Positions 46,521-54,561 of a DNA stretch of 64,000 nt are shown here, one piece after another; the first letter of the stretch is position 1, and every line of letters starts with the position of its first letter. The translations under genes and the position numbers were made by a program. The notes under the pieces were generated by a model, which worked only from the letters and a program-made list of their open reading frames with translations, had not been told where the DNA came from and ran no database searches. The DNA lies in assembly GCF_013002715.1 (NCBI RefSeq), contig NZ_JABENB010000001.1, positions 868,001-932,000 on the forward strand, given 5' to 3'. This stretch comes from Flexivirga aerilata (GTDB lineage Bacteria > Actinomycetota > Actinomycetes > Actinomycetales > Dermatophilaceae).

Positions 46521-47756
46521 ATGACGACCACCGCCGAGCCCGACACCACGGTCGAACCCGCCATCCGTCGGCTGTTCACCGACCCGTCGGTGGCGGCCAA
46601 TCCGTACCCCACCTACCGGTTCCTGCGCGAGAACGCGCCCGTGCACCGCAGCGCATTCGGGCATTGGGTGCTCAGCCGGTACGAAGACGTCGAGGCGGTG
46701 CTGCGGTCACCTGCCGTCGGCAAGAACGTCGAGGCCTTCATCGCAGGACAAGGTGTGCGGGACTGGCGATCCCACGAGTCGTTCACCCGGATGCTTGACC
46801 ACCTGATCTGGATGAATCCGCCTCGCCATACCCGACTCCGTCGCCTCCTGGCGTCCGGCTTCACCCCGCGCGCCATCCAGGCCTTCCAGCCACGCATCGA
46901 GGAGCGGGTCGGAGTATTGCTCGAGCCGCTTCGGGACCAACGCGAGATCGACCTGTTGGATGTCTTCGCGTTCCCGCTTCCAGTCGCAGTCATCGGCACA
47001 CTGCTCGGTGTACCGCAACAGGACTGGCCCCAGTTCCGGCGACTCGTCCGCGACGTCACGCTGTGCGTCGAACCCTCCCCCTCGGCGGAACAGTTGGCCA
47101 CCGCCGACGGCGCGGCCCACGAACTCAACGCCTACTTCGACGAGCTCATCGCCCGCCGCAGACGTCATCCGCAAGACGACCTGATTACGCACCTCGTCAA
47201 CGTCGAGATCGACGGCGACCGGATCGCCGCCGGCGAGCTGACCAGTCTGATCCAGTTCCTATTCGGCGCCGGGTTTGAGACCACGACCAACCTCTTCGGC
47301 AACGGCATGCTGGCGCTGCTCCGACACCCCGGACAGCTGACCCTCCTGCGCAACCACCCCGACCTCATCCCCGGGGCCGTGGAAGAGCTGCTGCGCTATG
47401 ACCCATCTGTTCAGCTCACCATGCGTACAGCGCTGGAAGACCTCCCGGTCGGCGATCACGCGATCCCGAGAGGCGACTCCATCGTCCTGCTGCTCGGCGC
47501 GGCCAACCACGACCCGGCACGGTACGACAACCCCGACCAACTCAACGTGACCCGCACCGAGATCCACCCGCTGTCGTTCGGCGGAGGCATCCACTTCTGC
47601 CTCGGAGCGGCCCTCGGTCGGCTCGAAGGCCAGTGCGGGTTCCGCGCTCTGCTGTCGGCATTCAGCGATATCGAGCTTGCCGGAGAACCGTCCTGGAAGA
47701 GCAACCTGACCTTGCACGGCTTGCTGAACCTCCCGCTGCGAGTCACCTCAGCCTGA
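46521..47756 (+). CDS. Cytochrome P450
   Basis: 411-residue soluble bacterial P450. Haem ligand Cys360 lies in FGGGIHFCLGAALG; the I helix reads GAGFETTTN (249-257), and the ExxR pair is EELLR (289-292). It probably hydroxylates or couples the aromatic polyketide using the ferredoxin and reductase encoded at 41232-42572. GAGGAG lies nine bases before ATG, ten bases after the exporter stop. Confidence 0.95.
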   Translation: MTTTAEPDTTVEPAIRRLFTDPSVAANPYPTYRFLRENAPVHRSAFGHWVLSRYEDVEAVLRSPAVGKNVEAFIAGQGVRDWRSHESFTRMLDHLIWMNPPRHTRLRRLLASGFTPRAIQAFQPRIEERVGVLLEPLRDQREIDLLDVFAFPLPVAVIGTLLGVPQQDWPQFRRLVRDVTLCVEPSPSAEQLATADGAAHELNAYFDELIARRRRHPQDDLITHLVNVEIDGDRIAAGELTSLIQFLFGAGFETTTNLFGNGMLALLRHPGQLTLLRNHPDLIPGAVEELLRYDPSVQLTMRTALEDLPVGDHAIPRGDSIVLLLGAANHDPARYDNPDQLNVTRTEIHPLSFGGGIHFCLGAALGRLEGQCGFRALLSAFSDIELAGEPSWKSNLTLHGLLNLPLRVTSA

Positions 47757-47787
47757 CTCGTTCACCCCCACGAAAGGAAGTATCACC

Positions 47788-48147
47788 ATGACACGCACCA
47801 CCGGACTCGACTTTGCCGCCCTCCAGGTCCGCGATGTCGACGCATCGGCCACGTTCTACAAGGACGTCCTCGGCCTTACGGAGGCGCCCGAAGGGCCGCC
47901 CCACGCCGTCGTCTTTGCCACTGAGCCCATTCCGTTCGCAGTGCGCGAACCCATGGTCGACCTCGACGCGGTCGACCGACTCGGCTGGGGCGTGGCCCTG
48001 TGGTTCAAGGCCGACGACGTCGATGGCGTACACGCCAGGGTCGTCGCCGCGGGTCGTCCGATCCTGACGGAACCGTTCGACGGGCCGTTCGGGCGCACCT
48101 TCGCGTTCGCCGACCCCGATGGTTACGCGATCACCGTGCACGCCTGA
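47788..48147 (+). CDS. VOC-superfamily (glyoxalase/bleomycin-resistance fold) protein
   Basis: 119 residues, a single VOC module (FAALQVRDVDASATFYKDVLGL; FADPDGYAITVHA). In antibiotic clusters this fold is used for metal-dependent oxygenation or cyclisation, or for binding and sequestering the drug. The sequence does not separate these. AAAGGAAG precedes ATG; it is in the halogenase operon. Confidence 0.88.
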   Translation: MTRTTGLDFAALQVRDVDASATFYKDVLGLTEAPEGPPHAVVFATEPIPFAVREPMVDLDAVDRLGWGVALWFKADDVDGVHARVVAAGRPILTEPFDGPFGRTFAFADPDGYAITVHA

Positions 48148-48179
48148 CCGAGTAAAGACCCTCCCGACGAGGAGCACGT

Positions 48180-49115
48180 ATGAGCTCATCCACCACCCTG
48201 GAAATCGAACCGCGCGGCCCCTTTGATCTGAGGGCATCCGCCGCGTTCCTGGCCGGCTTCACACCATTGCAGGACACGGCACAGCAGCCGGCCGCCCCCG
48301 AGGAGCTGGTGACCGCATTCACCGTCGACGGTGAATGGTCGCCGCAGGGCGTGCGGGTTCTCCAGGACCCCGACGGAACGGTCCGGTGCCAGTTCGCTTC
48401 CCCGGCGGGCAGTGCGGCGCGCGACCAGGTCCGCCGCATGCTCTGCCTCGACATTGACGGCAGCGCGCTGGACCAGGTCGCCGCGAGAGACCCGCACGTT
48501 GCTGACCTGATGCGGCGTGCCCCGGGCTTGCGGCCGGTCCTGTTCGCCAGCCCGTACGAAGCCGCGGCCTGGAGCGTGCTCAGTCAACGTGTCCGCATGA
48601 CCCAGGCGGCGGCGGTACGGGCCCGATTGTGCGCCGAGCTCGGCGACGTGGTCGACATCGCCGGGGTGCGTCGTACGGTCTTCCCCCGCCCGGACACACT
48701 GCTGCGGTCGGCCGCCGACCTGAGCCTCCCCGACACCGCTCGAGACCGGCTGCAGGCTGTGGCCCGTGCCGCCCTCGACGGGCAGCTCGACGCGGCGATG
48801 CTGCGCTCGCTGGATCCGCAGGACGCTCTGCGGCGACTGCTCACGATCCACGGGATAGGCCCGTTCTCCGCGGAACTGACTCTCGTGCGCGGTGCCGGAA
48901 GCCCGGACATGTTTCCCGCGCAGGAGCGGCGGCTGCGGAAGGTGCTGTCGCGGGTCTACCACCATTCGGCCGACGACGACCAGTACTTCGCCGAAGTCTC
49001 CCGCGCGTGGTCGCCGCTGCGCAGCTGGGTCTGTTTCCTGTTCCGCACCACCGAGGCCATCCCACTGATGTTCAGCGCACGAAAGTTGACCCCACGAAAG
49101 GAATCACCGGTATGA
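48180..49115 (+). CDS. AlkA-like DNA glycosylase (HhH-GPD superfamily) inside the polyketide operon
   Basis: 311 residues resembling 3-methyladenine DNA glycosylase II. The N-terminal AlkA-type domain is followed by the HhH-GPD fold (SPYEAAAWSVLSQRVRMTQAAAVR; helix-hairpin-helix LLTIHGIGPFSAELTLVRGAG). In the family the catalytic Asp follows the hairpin in an FPxxD context; here the sequence is SPDMFPAQERRL, placing Glu249 where Asp is expected. It overlaps the next cyclase gene by four bases (ATGA). A repair enzyme in this position suggests self-protection against a DNA-alkylating product. Confidence 0.85.
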   Translation: MSSSTTLEIEPRGPFDLRASAAFLAGFTPLQDTAQQPAAPEELVTAFTVDGEWSPQGVRVLQDPDGTVRCQFASPAGSAARDQVRRMLCLDIDGSALDQVAARDPHVADLMRRAPGLRPVLFASPYEAAAWSVLSQRVRMTQAAAVRARLCAELGDVVDIAGVRRTVFPRPDTLLRSAADLSLPDTARDRLQAVARAALDGQLDAAMLRSLDPQDALRRLLTIHGIGPFSAELTLVRGAGSPDMFPAQERRLRKVLSRVYHHSADDDQYFAEVSRAWSPLRSWVCFLFRTTEAIPLMFSARKLTPRKESPV

Positions 49116-49648
49116 CCACCACCATCGAAGCCGCAACCATCGCGATTGACCAGTCCGAATGCTTCGAGTATTCGTGTCGGGAGGAAGCGGTCTTTCCCGT
49201 ATCGCAGGAGCGTGCATACGAGGCGCTGTTCGATCTCACCCAGTGGCAGCGATTGCTGCCGCACATACTCCAGCTGGACGTGGCCTACGACGACGGCCGA
49301 TATCAGGAGTTCTACATGACGGTGGCTTCGGAGGCCGAGGGTCAGCCGCCGTTGACGGTCCGCTCTGTGCGCAACTGCGGCCCGAACGTCATCGAGTTCT
49401 TTCAGCCTGTGCCGCCCAAGTTCTTGCGGCATCACGGCGGGATCTGGAGATTCTCACAGGTCGGTGAGAGCACGACCCACGTTGAGATCACCCATGTCTG
49501 GAACCTCGACGAGGACGTTGCCAACGAAGTGTTCCCCTCTGACGCGGACGGGACAACCCAGGAGAAGGTGCACGCCACCCTGGCCGGGCATTCACGGATC
49601 ACTCTGCAGACGTGGCGCACGATTCTGGAGCGGGAGGCCAAAGGATGA
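49112..49648 (+). CDS. SRPBCC aromatase/cyclase 1
   Basis: 178-residue START-like (SRPBCC) protein of the polyketide cyclase type (VFPVSQERAYEALFDLTQWQRLLPHILQLDVAYDDG). It should guide first-ring folding and aromatisation of the poly-beta-keto chain. Its ends overlap both neighbours by four bases (ATGA), so the three genes 48180-50091 are translationally coupled. AAAGGAA precedes the ATG. Confidence 0.85.
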   Translation: MTTTIEAATIAIDQSECFEYSCREEAVFPVSQERAYEALFDLTQWQRLLPHILQLDVAYDDGRYQEFYMTVASEAEGQPPLTVRSVRNCGPNVIEFFQPVPPKFLRHHGGIWRFSQVGESTTHVEITHVWNLDEDVANEVFPSDADGTTQEKVHATLAGHSRITLQTWRTILEREAKG

Positions 49649-50091
49649 ACGTCGTCGACACGCTCACCATCGACGCACCACGGGACCGGATATTTGACAC
49701 CTTCGCCGATCTCACCCAGTGGCCGCGAATCCTGCCCGACACGGTCGGAGTCGAAGTGCTCTATCACGATGGCTTCAATCAAGAGTTCACCATGACTGTG
49801 CTGCGGCCGGCAGGCGAGGAGACCGTCCACGGCTTCCGATACCTGCGTCGACCACACCAGCTCGAGCTGGTCCAGACCACGCCCCCACCGATCATGACCT
49901 ACATGAACGGTGTGTGGGACTTCACCACCAACCAGGACGGCAGCACGGTCGTAACCGCCAGTCGGGTCTTCGAGCTGCGGTCTGTCGAGGACGGCGGCCC
50001 GGCGGGCGACGAGGCGCAGTTCGCTGAAAAGCTGCGCGGACTGCTGCATCACAACCTCACTCTGTTCAAGGAGGCTATTGAAAATGCCTAA
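49645..50091 (+). CDS. SRPBCC aromatase/cyclase 2
   Basis: 148-residue single-domain SRPBCC protein, sister of the previous one (TIDAPRDRIFDTFADLTQWPRILPDTVGVEVLYHDGFNQEFTMTV). The internal cavity fold binds the polyketide chain. It overlaps the following gene by eight bases. Confidence 0.85.
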   Translation: MNVVDTLTIDAPRDRIFDTFADLTQWPRILPDTVGVEVLYHDGFNQEFTMTVLRPAGEETVHGFRYLRRPHQLELVQTTPPPIMTYMNGVWDFTTNQDGSTVVTASRVFELRSVEDGGPAGDEAQFAEKLRGLLHHNLTLFKEAIENA

Positions 50092-51031
50092 AATCACCGG
50101 AGTCCGCGACACCGCCCGGGCCCAGCAGCTCGTCCAGTCCGATCGCAGAACAGTCTCCGACCTGTTCTGGGACGTCCGCGCCTGGCACGAAATCTGGTCC
50201 GGGATTGATTCCGTCGAGGTGCTGTACGACGACGGCGTCCACCAAGAGTTCACGATGACTGTCTACCGAGGGGGCGTCACTGAGACCGTCCGCACCATCC
50301 GGTACCGGCACCCCACGGGTGATATCGAGTTCTTCACGCCGGAATGTCCGCCGGGGATGGAGCAGCACAGCGGGTACTGGATGTTCCACGAGGTCCCCGG
50401 TCAGCCAGGCACGTGTGAGGTTCTAGCAGGCAGGCAGTACACCCTCACGCCGGACCAGCGCTCGTTCGAGCAGTACGAAAATGATCGGTGGTTCTACCAA
50501 CTCTCTTTCACCGGTCGGCTGCACGCGATCCTGCTGTCGTTCGCTGAGCACTTCGCCCACGAGCCGGCGGCAACCAACGGTCACCGCTACCACCGGTGCG
50601 ATGCGAGCATTGTCGCGCCGGTATCGGCCGCCGACGTTTCAGCTTTCCTGCAGGTCACCGAGAACCTCCCGCAGTGGGCAGCGTTCTTCAGCACGGTCGA
50701 AGACATGGTGGACGATCGGGTCCGTATGCGCACAGTGCTCGGTTCGACCGTATTGACGCGGGTCGAGCATCCCTACGAAGGGCTGTTCATCATCTCGTCA
50801 GTCACCGAGATCGGCGAGGAACGAGCGCTCGTCACAGTGCATCCGCTGGGAGACGAATCCATCCTGAGGTTCACTATGTGGATGACCGATGCACTGGTAT
50901 CAGCACGATTCCGCTCACAAACCGACACCATCGACCAGCAGCGTGGCACATTGGTTGAGGAACTTAACCGTCTGGCTGACGCGGCAAAGCTGGTGGGGGA
51001 ATCGCCAGATTCCGAACGTGCGGCTGCATAG
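50084..51031 (+). CDS. SRPBCC aromatase/cyclase 3, two-domain
   Basis: 315 residues with two SRPBCC modules: about 1-155 (VRAWHEIWSGIDSVEVLYDDGVHQEFTMTVYRGG) and about 165-315 (VSAADVSAFLQVTENLPQWAAFFSTVEDMVDDRVRM). Didomain ARO/CYC proteins handle later ring closures in type II systems. GGAGG lies about nine bases before the ATG. Together the three genes give four cyclase modules. Confidence 0.85.
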   Translation: MPKITGVRDTARAQQLVQSDRRTVSDLFWDVRAWHEIWSGIDSVEVLYDDGVHQEFTMTVYRGGVTETVRTIRYRHPTGDIEFFTPECPPGMEQHSGYWMFHEVPGQPGTCEVLAGRQYTLTPDQRSFEQYENDRWFYQLSFTGRLHAILLSFAEHFAHEPAATNGHRYHRCDASIVAPVSAADVSAFLQVTENLPQWAAFFSTVEDMVDDRVRMRTVLGSTVLTRVEHPYEGLFIISSVTEIGEERALVTVHPLGDESILRFTMWMTDALVSARFRSQTDTIDQQRGTLVEELNRLADAAKLVGESPDSERAAA

Positions 51032-51048
51032 ATGCCGTCCGTGTCAGC

Positions 51049-52131
51049 GTGACCGAGGGGGAATCGTTGGCACCAATCACCGTGTCTCAGGTCGACACAC
51101 ACGAGCAGAAGCCCGTCCCACACAGGCAGTCGACCCACGCCAAGGGACGGGCTTCCGTTCGTGTGCTGCGCGCTCCAGGAGGAGTGTTCGTGGCGACTGT
51201 GCCGGGGGATCACCTGGTCGTCACAGGAGCCTTCGATCGCTCCAGTGCGCAACGACAGGCGAGTACCCGCGCTGCAGTGGCGGCCCGGGCGTTAGCTCAA
51301 GCCGCCTGGTGCGAGGACACGACGGGCAACACAACCATCGCTCCGGAGGACCTGGGGCTGCCGCCGGCCCTGCCACGGCAACCGGAGCTGTGGGCATCGT
51401 GCATCGGTCTGGTCACCGGTGACCCGTACACCGTTCCAGTCCGGGGCCTGATGCCCTCGAGCGACGGTGACCGGGTCCTCAACCTGATCGCGGGCGGGGC
51501 GAGTATGGCGGCCACGGTCGCAGTCGCAACCCAGCACGCTGTGCAGGAGACGGTCGCTCGAGACCTCGTCGCCAGGTGGTGGAGACGCGCCGCCGACCAG
51601 CGCCGCCCCTTACTTCCCGCGCATGACCTGCTGCTCGAGGCCATCTCACCGGCCCGAGCCGACGAGCTGGACCACGAGAACCTCAGCGTCTCGGGCTATC
51701 TGCTCCGGGTGGGTGCGGGGTCCACGCTGGCCGTCGTGACTCTGCGGTGCGTCACCACCGGTGCTCTCAGTATCGGAGATCACCTGGTCGGGCCATGGAC
51801 TCCGCACGAGGCGTTGCGGGAAGCTTTCGTCGAAGCATCGGTGCGACGGGCCGTAGCCGTCGAGGCGATCGGCGAGGGCCCCGGTGCTCATCCAGACACT
51901 CAGTGCTTGGTCCGCCGCTGGCTGATGGGCCCACGAATCCACGAGCGGCTCAGCGCCAGCTGCGCACCGGTGCGGCCAAATAACCTGCCTGACTCGGCTG
52001 ACTACACCGACGTGATCACCCATGCGATGGCGCGGTACGACCATGAGCCCGTCGCGATGATCGTCGCCGAGGAAGCCGGCTGTCTGGCAGCTGCCTGCTG
52101 CCCGGGCACGGTCGAGCCGCTTCGCTGGTGA
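51049..52131 (+). CDS. Divergent YcaO-like protein
   Basis: 360 residues. The stretch at 160-178, ATQHAVQETVARDLVARWW, aligns with the YcaO core AxxHGLxExIERDAxxxWW: Glu167 and Arg171 are kept, but the second Glu is Ala170. Upstream GLVTGDPYTVPV and downstream GYLLRVGAGSTLAVVTLRC also fit. YcaO enzymes activate amide oxygens with ATP to make azolines, thioamides or amidines. Loss of a nucleotide-binding Glu makes activity uncertain. The GTG start is weakly supported; TTG 51067 has AGGGGGAA nearby. Last gene of the plus-strand operon. Confidence 0.55.
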   Translation: MTEGESLAPITVSQVDTHEQKPVPHRQSTHAKGRASVRVLRAPGGVFVATVPGDHLVVTGAFDRSSAQRQASTRAAVAARALAQAAWCEDTTGNTTIAPEDLGLPPALPRQPELWASCIGLVTGDPYTVPVRGLMPSSDGDRVLNLIAGGASMAATVAVATQHAVQETVARDLVARWWRRAADQRRPLLPAHDLLLEAISPARADELDHENLSVSGYLLRVGAGSTLAVVTLRCVTTGALSIGDHLVGPWTPHEALREAFVEASVRRAVAVEAIGEGPGAHPDTQCLVRRWLMGPRIHERLSASCAPVRPNNLPDSADYTDVITHAMARYDHEPVAMIVAEEAGCLAAACCPGTVEPLRW

Positions 52132-52173
52132 CCCACGCAGCGCCCCTTATCGACAAGCGGCTTGACCGCCTGC

Positions 52174-52653
52174 TCAGCGCGCGGCGTTGTCGGCGTTGTG
52201 AGCGACCAGTCGCCGGATCAGGTCTACCAAGGTGTCCCGCTCGGCCGCCGTCAGCGGTGCCAGGTACTGGTCGTGGGTCTCGGCGTCTACGACCGGAAGG
52301 GTCTTGTGGACCAGCTTCTCCGCAGCCGGCGACAAGGTCAGCGCATAACGGCGCCGGTCCTTGGCGTCACGGACTCGTTCGACCAGCCCGCTTTCCTCCA
52401 GGGAATCGACCAGGTTGACCATCGTTGTCCGGTCAATCCCGATCTGCGATCCGATCTGCTGCTGGGACTGCGGCCCGCGGCGCGCGATCGTGGTGAGGAT
52501 CCCGTACTCACGGGGTGTGATGCCGTGTGGCCCCAGGGCAGTCGCGAACTGGGACTCGACCTGGTCGGCCGCCTTGCTCAATAAAAACCCGATCGAGCCC
52601 CACAACGGCTCCGCGAGGTTCTTCGGCACGACCTGCGCCTGCTCGCTTGTCAT
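52174..52653 (-). CDS. MarR-family transcriptional regulator of the cluster
   Basis: 159 residues with a MarR winged helix (GITPREYGILTTIARRGPQSQQQIGSQIGIDRTTMVNLVDSLEESGLVERV; wing DAKDRRRYALTLSP). MarR proteins often sense phenolic or aromatic ligands, which fits the inferred product. It is the last gene of the minus-strand PKS run, 80 bases after the AcpS-type gene. A TCAG-N5-CTGA site (52769-52781) lies upstream. ATG 52653 was chosen; GTG 52662 is possible. Confidence 0.9.
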   Translation of the reverse strand: MTSEQAQVVPKNLAEPLWGSIGFLLSKAADQVESQFATALGPHGITPREYGILTTIARRGPQSQQQIGSQIGIDRTTMVNLVDSLEESGLVERVRDAKDRRRYALTLSPAAEKLVHKTLPVVDAETHDQYLAPLTAAERDTLVDLIRRLVAHNADNAAR

Positions 52654-52733
52654 TTTGACCACCCGCGCTGCCGCGCGCCTTCCTTTGCCTGAGCTGATGG
52701 TGAACGCCTCCCACTGGCGAAGTCGAGGGCTAG

Positions 52734-53417
52734 TTATCGCGGAAACCGCGCGTCAATTCTCTTGATTGTCAGTTTATCTGATAGTTGAAAACTTGTCGCG
52801 TCGCCGCGCGCGGGGTGCCGCGCGGCGCTGACCGCAGCGATCGCGATGCCGCAGTCATGGGAGAACGCGGCCTCGACCGAGGGCCGGTCGGCCAGGCCGA
52901 GCGAACTCGGAGATGCCTCCCGAGGAGCGGTGAACCGCACCGGTCCCACGCCCAGCTCGTGCGCCGCGCGCCGCCCGGCCTGACGGGCGGCGCGGGAAGC
53001 CGCGCGGGCGCGTGCCTGACGCGGGTACGACTGATAGCAGACCGCCGCCAGGCGGGTGGCGGCGCAGTCGCCCGTGAGCGCAGTAGCGACGAGCGAAGGT
53101 CCGAGGCAGGTAACTGCGACGAGCGGGTGCACCAGCCTCTGATGACACAGCTCCTGGGCAGGCGGGCTCAGCCTGATGTGCAGCTGAGTCGTCTCGCAGC
53201 CGATCAACGCGACGCCCTTCCACCCGATGCCGTCGAAACCGCAACCCAGCAGCTTCAGCACAGACTCTTTCACCGTCCACGCCAAAGTCAGCCGGGCGGG
53301 CTCACCGCGAGCCCAGTTGATCTCCTCCGCCGTGAACGCCGTGCTGGTCAGCCGCTGGACACGCCGTAGTCGTCCGGACCAGCAGCTGACGCACCCCACG
53401 TCGATCGCGATGCTCAT
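52734..53417 (-). CDS. AcpS-type phosphopantetheinyl transferase with long insertion
   Basis: 227 residues. The N-terminus SIAIDVGCVS has the metal-binding Asp of AcpS, and TLAWTVKESVLKLLGCGFDGIG is the W/F-xxKE motif. A C-terminal AAFSHDCGIAIAAVSA matches the AcpS SHE/SHD strand. About 110 residues, including an Arg/Ala-rich stretch (RQARARAASRAARQAGRRAAHE), separate these, much more than in AcpS of about 120 residues. It should activate the ACP at 54220. Its start overlaps the cyclase stop (ATGA). Confidence 0.75.
   Translation of the reverse strand: MSIAIDVGCVSCWSGRLRRVQRLTSTAFTAEEINWARGEPARLTLAWTVKESVLKLLGCGFDGIGWKGVALIGCETTQLHIRLSPPAQELCHQRLVHPLVAVTCLGPSLVATALTGDCAATRLAAVCYQSYPRQARARAASRAARQAGRRAAHELGVGPVRFTAPREASPSSLGLADRPSVEAAFSHDCGIAIAAVSAARHPARGDATSFQLSDKLTIKRIDARFPR
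52769..52781. promoter_or_regulatory. Candidate MarR operator upstream of marR
   Basis: TCAG-TTTAT-CTGA, inside the 3' end of the AcpS-type gene and 116 bases before the marR start. It shares half-sites and spacing with sites at 58031 and 59699. Confidence 0.5.
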
Positions 53418-54223
53418 GGTGAGGGCAGGTGGGCGACGACACGTGTCCAACCGGCTCCCGCGCCCATGACCGGAATCGGGAAGCAGCTGACGACGAACCC
53501 AGTCGCGTCCGGGAGTTGGTCTAGATGGTTCAGCTTCTCCAGCTGGACGTACTCATGAGTGCGTCCAGCCATGTGGGCTGGCCAAAGGTACGCCTGATCG
53601 CCGGTGTTCTCGTAATCCTCGACCATGACGGCGGTCGGGCGGTCCATCCCCCAGGCGTCAATGCCGATGACGCGGACACCCTGTTCCACCAACCAGCGCG
53701 TCCCGGCGCCCGTCAGCCCTGGGAAATCTGTGCGGTACGCCTGCGTACCCCACAGCCGCGACGCTCCGGTCCACAGCAATACGATCTCGCCATCCTGCAG
53801 CACGTGATCGGCGCGCTGTAGCGCCCGCTCCAGGTGCGCCACCGTGATGCCCTTGCCGACCGGGACGTCGCGCACGTCCAGTCGGACGCCCGGAGCGTGA
53901 CACCACTCCAACGGGATCTCGTCGATGCTGCGCGCAGGTCGGCCGAGGGTCTCCGGGCCGTAGTGCAGCGGAGCGTCCATGTGCGTGCCAGTGTGTGTGG
54001 TGAGCTGAACGGTCTCGTTCGAGATAGCCATCCCGCCGGGAAAGTCCGCTGCCGTGAGTCGGCCCTGGGTGAGAACGGCGGCACCTGCGGCGTGGTCGAG
54101 GACGTCGACGGAGACTGGAGTCGCTTCGCTCACGGAGGCCTGGATCGGCACGCTCAGATCGACAATCCGACCCAGGGTGTCGGCCGCCCGGTGCAGTTCG
54201 GGTGCCACTGTCGTTGTCATCAT
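53414..54223 (-). CDS. Metal-dependent polyketide cyclase (kynurenine-formamidase-like fold)
   Basis: 269 residues with the metal-binding signature HTGTHMDAPLHY of the cyclase family (Pfam putative cyclase) and VIGIDAWGMDRP. Members occur in type II clusters and catalyse a late ring closure. Both ends overlap neighbours by four bases (ACP stop upstream, AcpS-type start downstream), giving tight coupling. Confidence 0.88.
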   Translation of the reverse strand: MMTTTVAPELHRAADTLGRIVDLSVPIQASVSEATPVSVDVLDHAAGAAVLTQGRLTAADFPGGMAISNETVQLTTHTGTHMDAPLHYGPETLGRPARSIDEIPLEWCHAPGVRLDVRDVPVGKGITVAHLERALQRADHVLQDGEIVLLWTGASRLWGTQAYRTDFPGLTGAGTRWLVEQGVRVIGIDAWGMDRPTAVMVEDYENTGDQAYLWPAHMAGRTHEYVQLEKLNHLDQLPDATGFVVSCFPIPVMGAGAGWTRVVAHLPSP

Positions 54224-54495
54224 GCGCTTTCCTTGATCGGTTCGGACGGCTGGTCAGGCGCGCCGCCATCGAGGAACGTGACCAGCTCGGCCACGGTGCG
54301 GACGTGCTTGAGCGCCTTGCCGTCAGGAGCCTGCCCGGCGACGTCGGTCACCAGCTCCACGAGCTCAGCGGAATCCACGTCCAGGTCTTCCCGGAGGTGG
54401 GTGTCAGGGGTGATGTCGACGCCATCAATGCCCATGTCGCGCATGGCCTCGATGACCATTGCAAGCGTGTCCTGATCGGTGCGGGTGGTGGTCAT
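54220..54495 (-). CDS. Acyl carrier protein
   Basis: 91-residue ACP. Ser42 in LDVDSAEL is the phosphopantetheine site (DSA instead of the common DSL). The helical pattern is normal (VIEAMRDMGID, ELVTDVAGQ, VAELVTFLDGG). AAGGAGAG precedes ATG 54495. It carries the growing polyketide and is the probable substrate of the AcpS-type enzyme two genes downstream. Confidence 0.93.
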   Translation of the reverse strand: MTTTRTDQDTLAMVIEAMRDMGIDGVDITPDTHLREDLDVDSAELVELVTDVAGQAPDGKALKHVRTVAELVTFLDGGAPDQPSEPIKESA

Positions 54496-54517
54496 GGGTT
54501 TGCTCTCCTTCGAGTGA

Positions 54518-54558
54518 TTCGGATACTGGTTCGGATTCTTCAGATTCGGATTCTTCAA
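54518..54558. repeat. Short direct repeats in the ACP leader
   Basis: ATTCGGAT/TTCGGATTCTT recurs three times in the 66 bases between the KS-beta stop and the ACP start. Meaning unknown; it may set relative ACP expression. Confidence 0.6.
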
Positions 54559-54561
54559 AGT

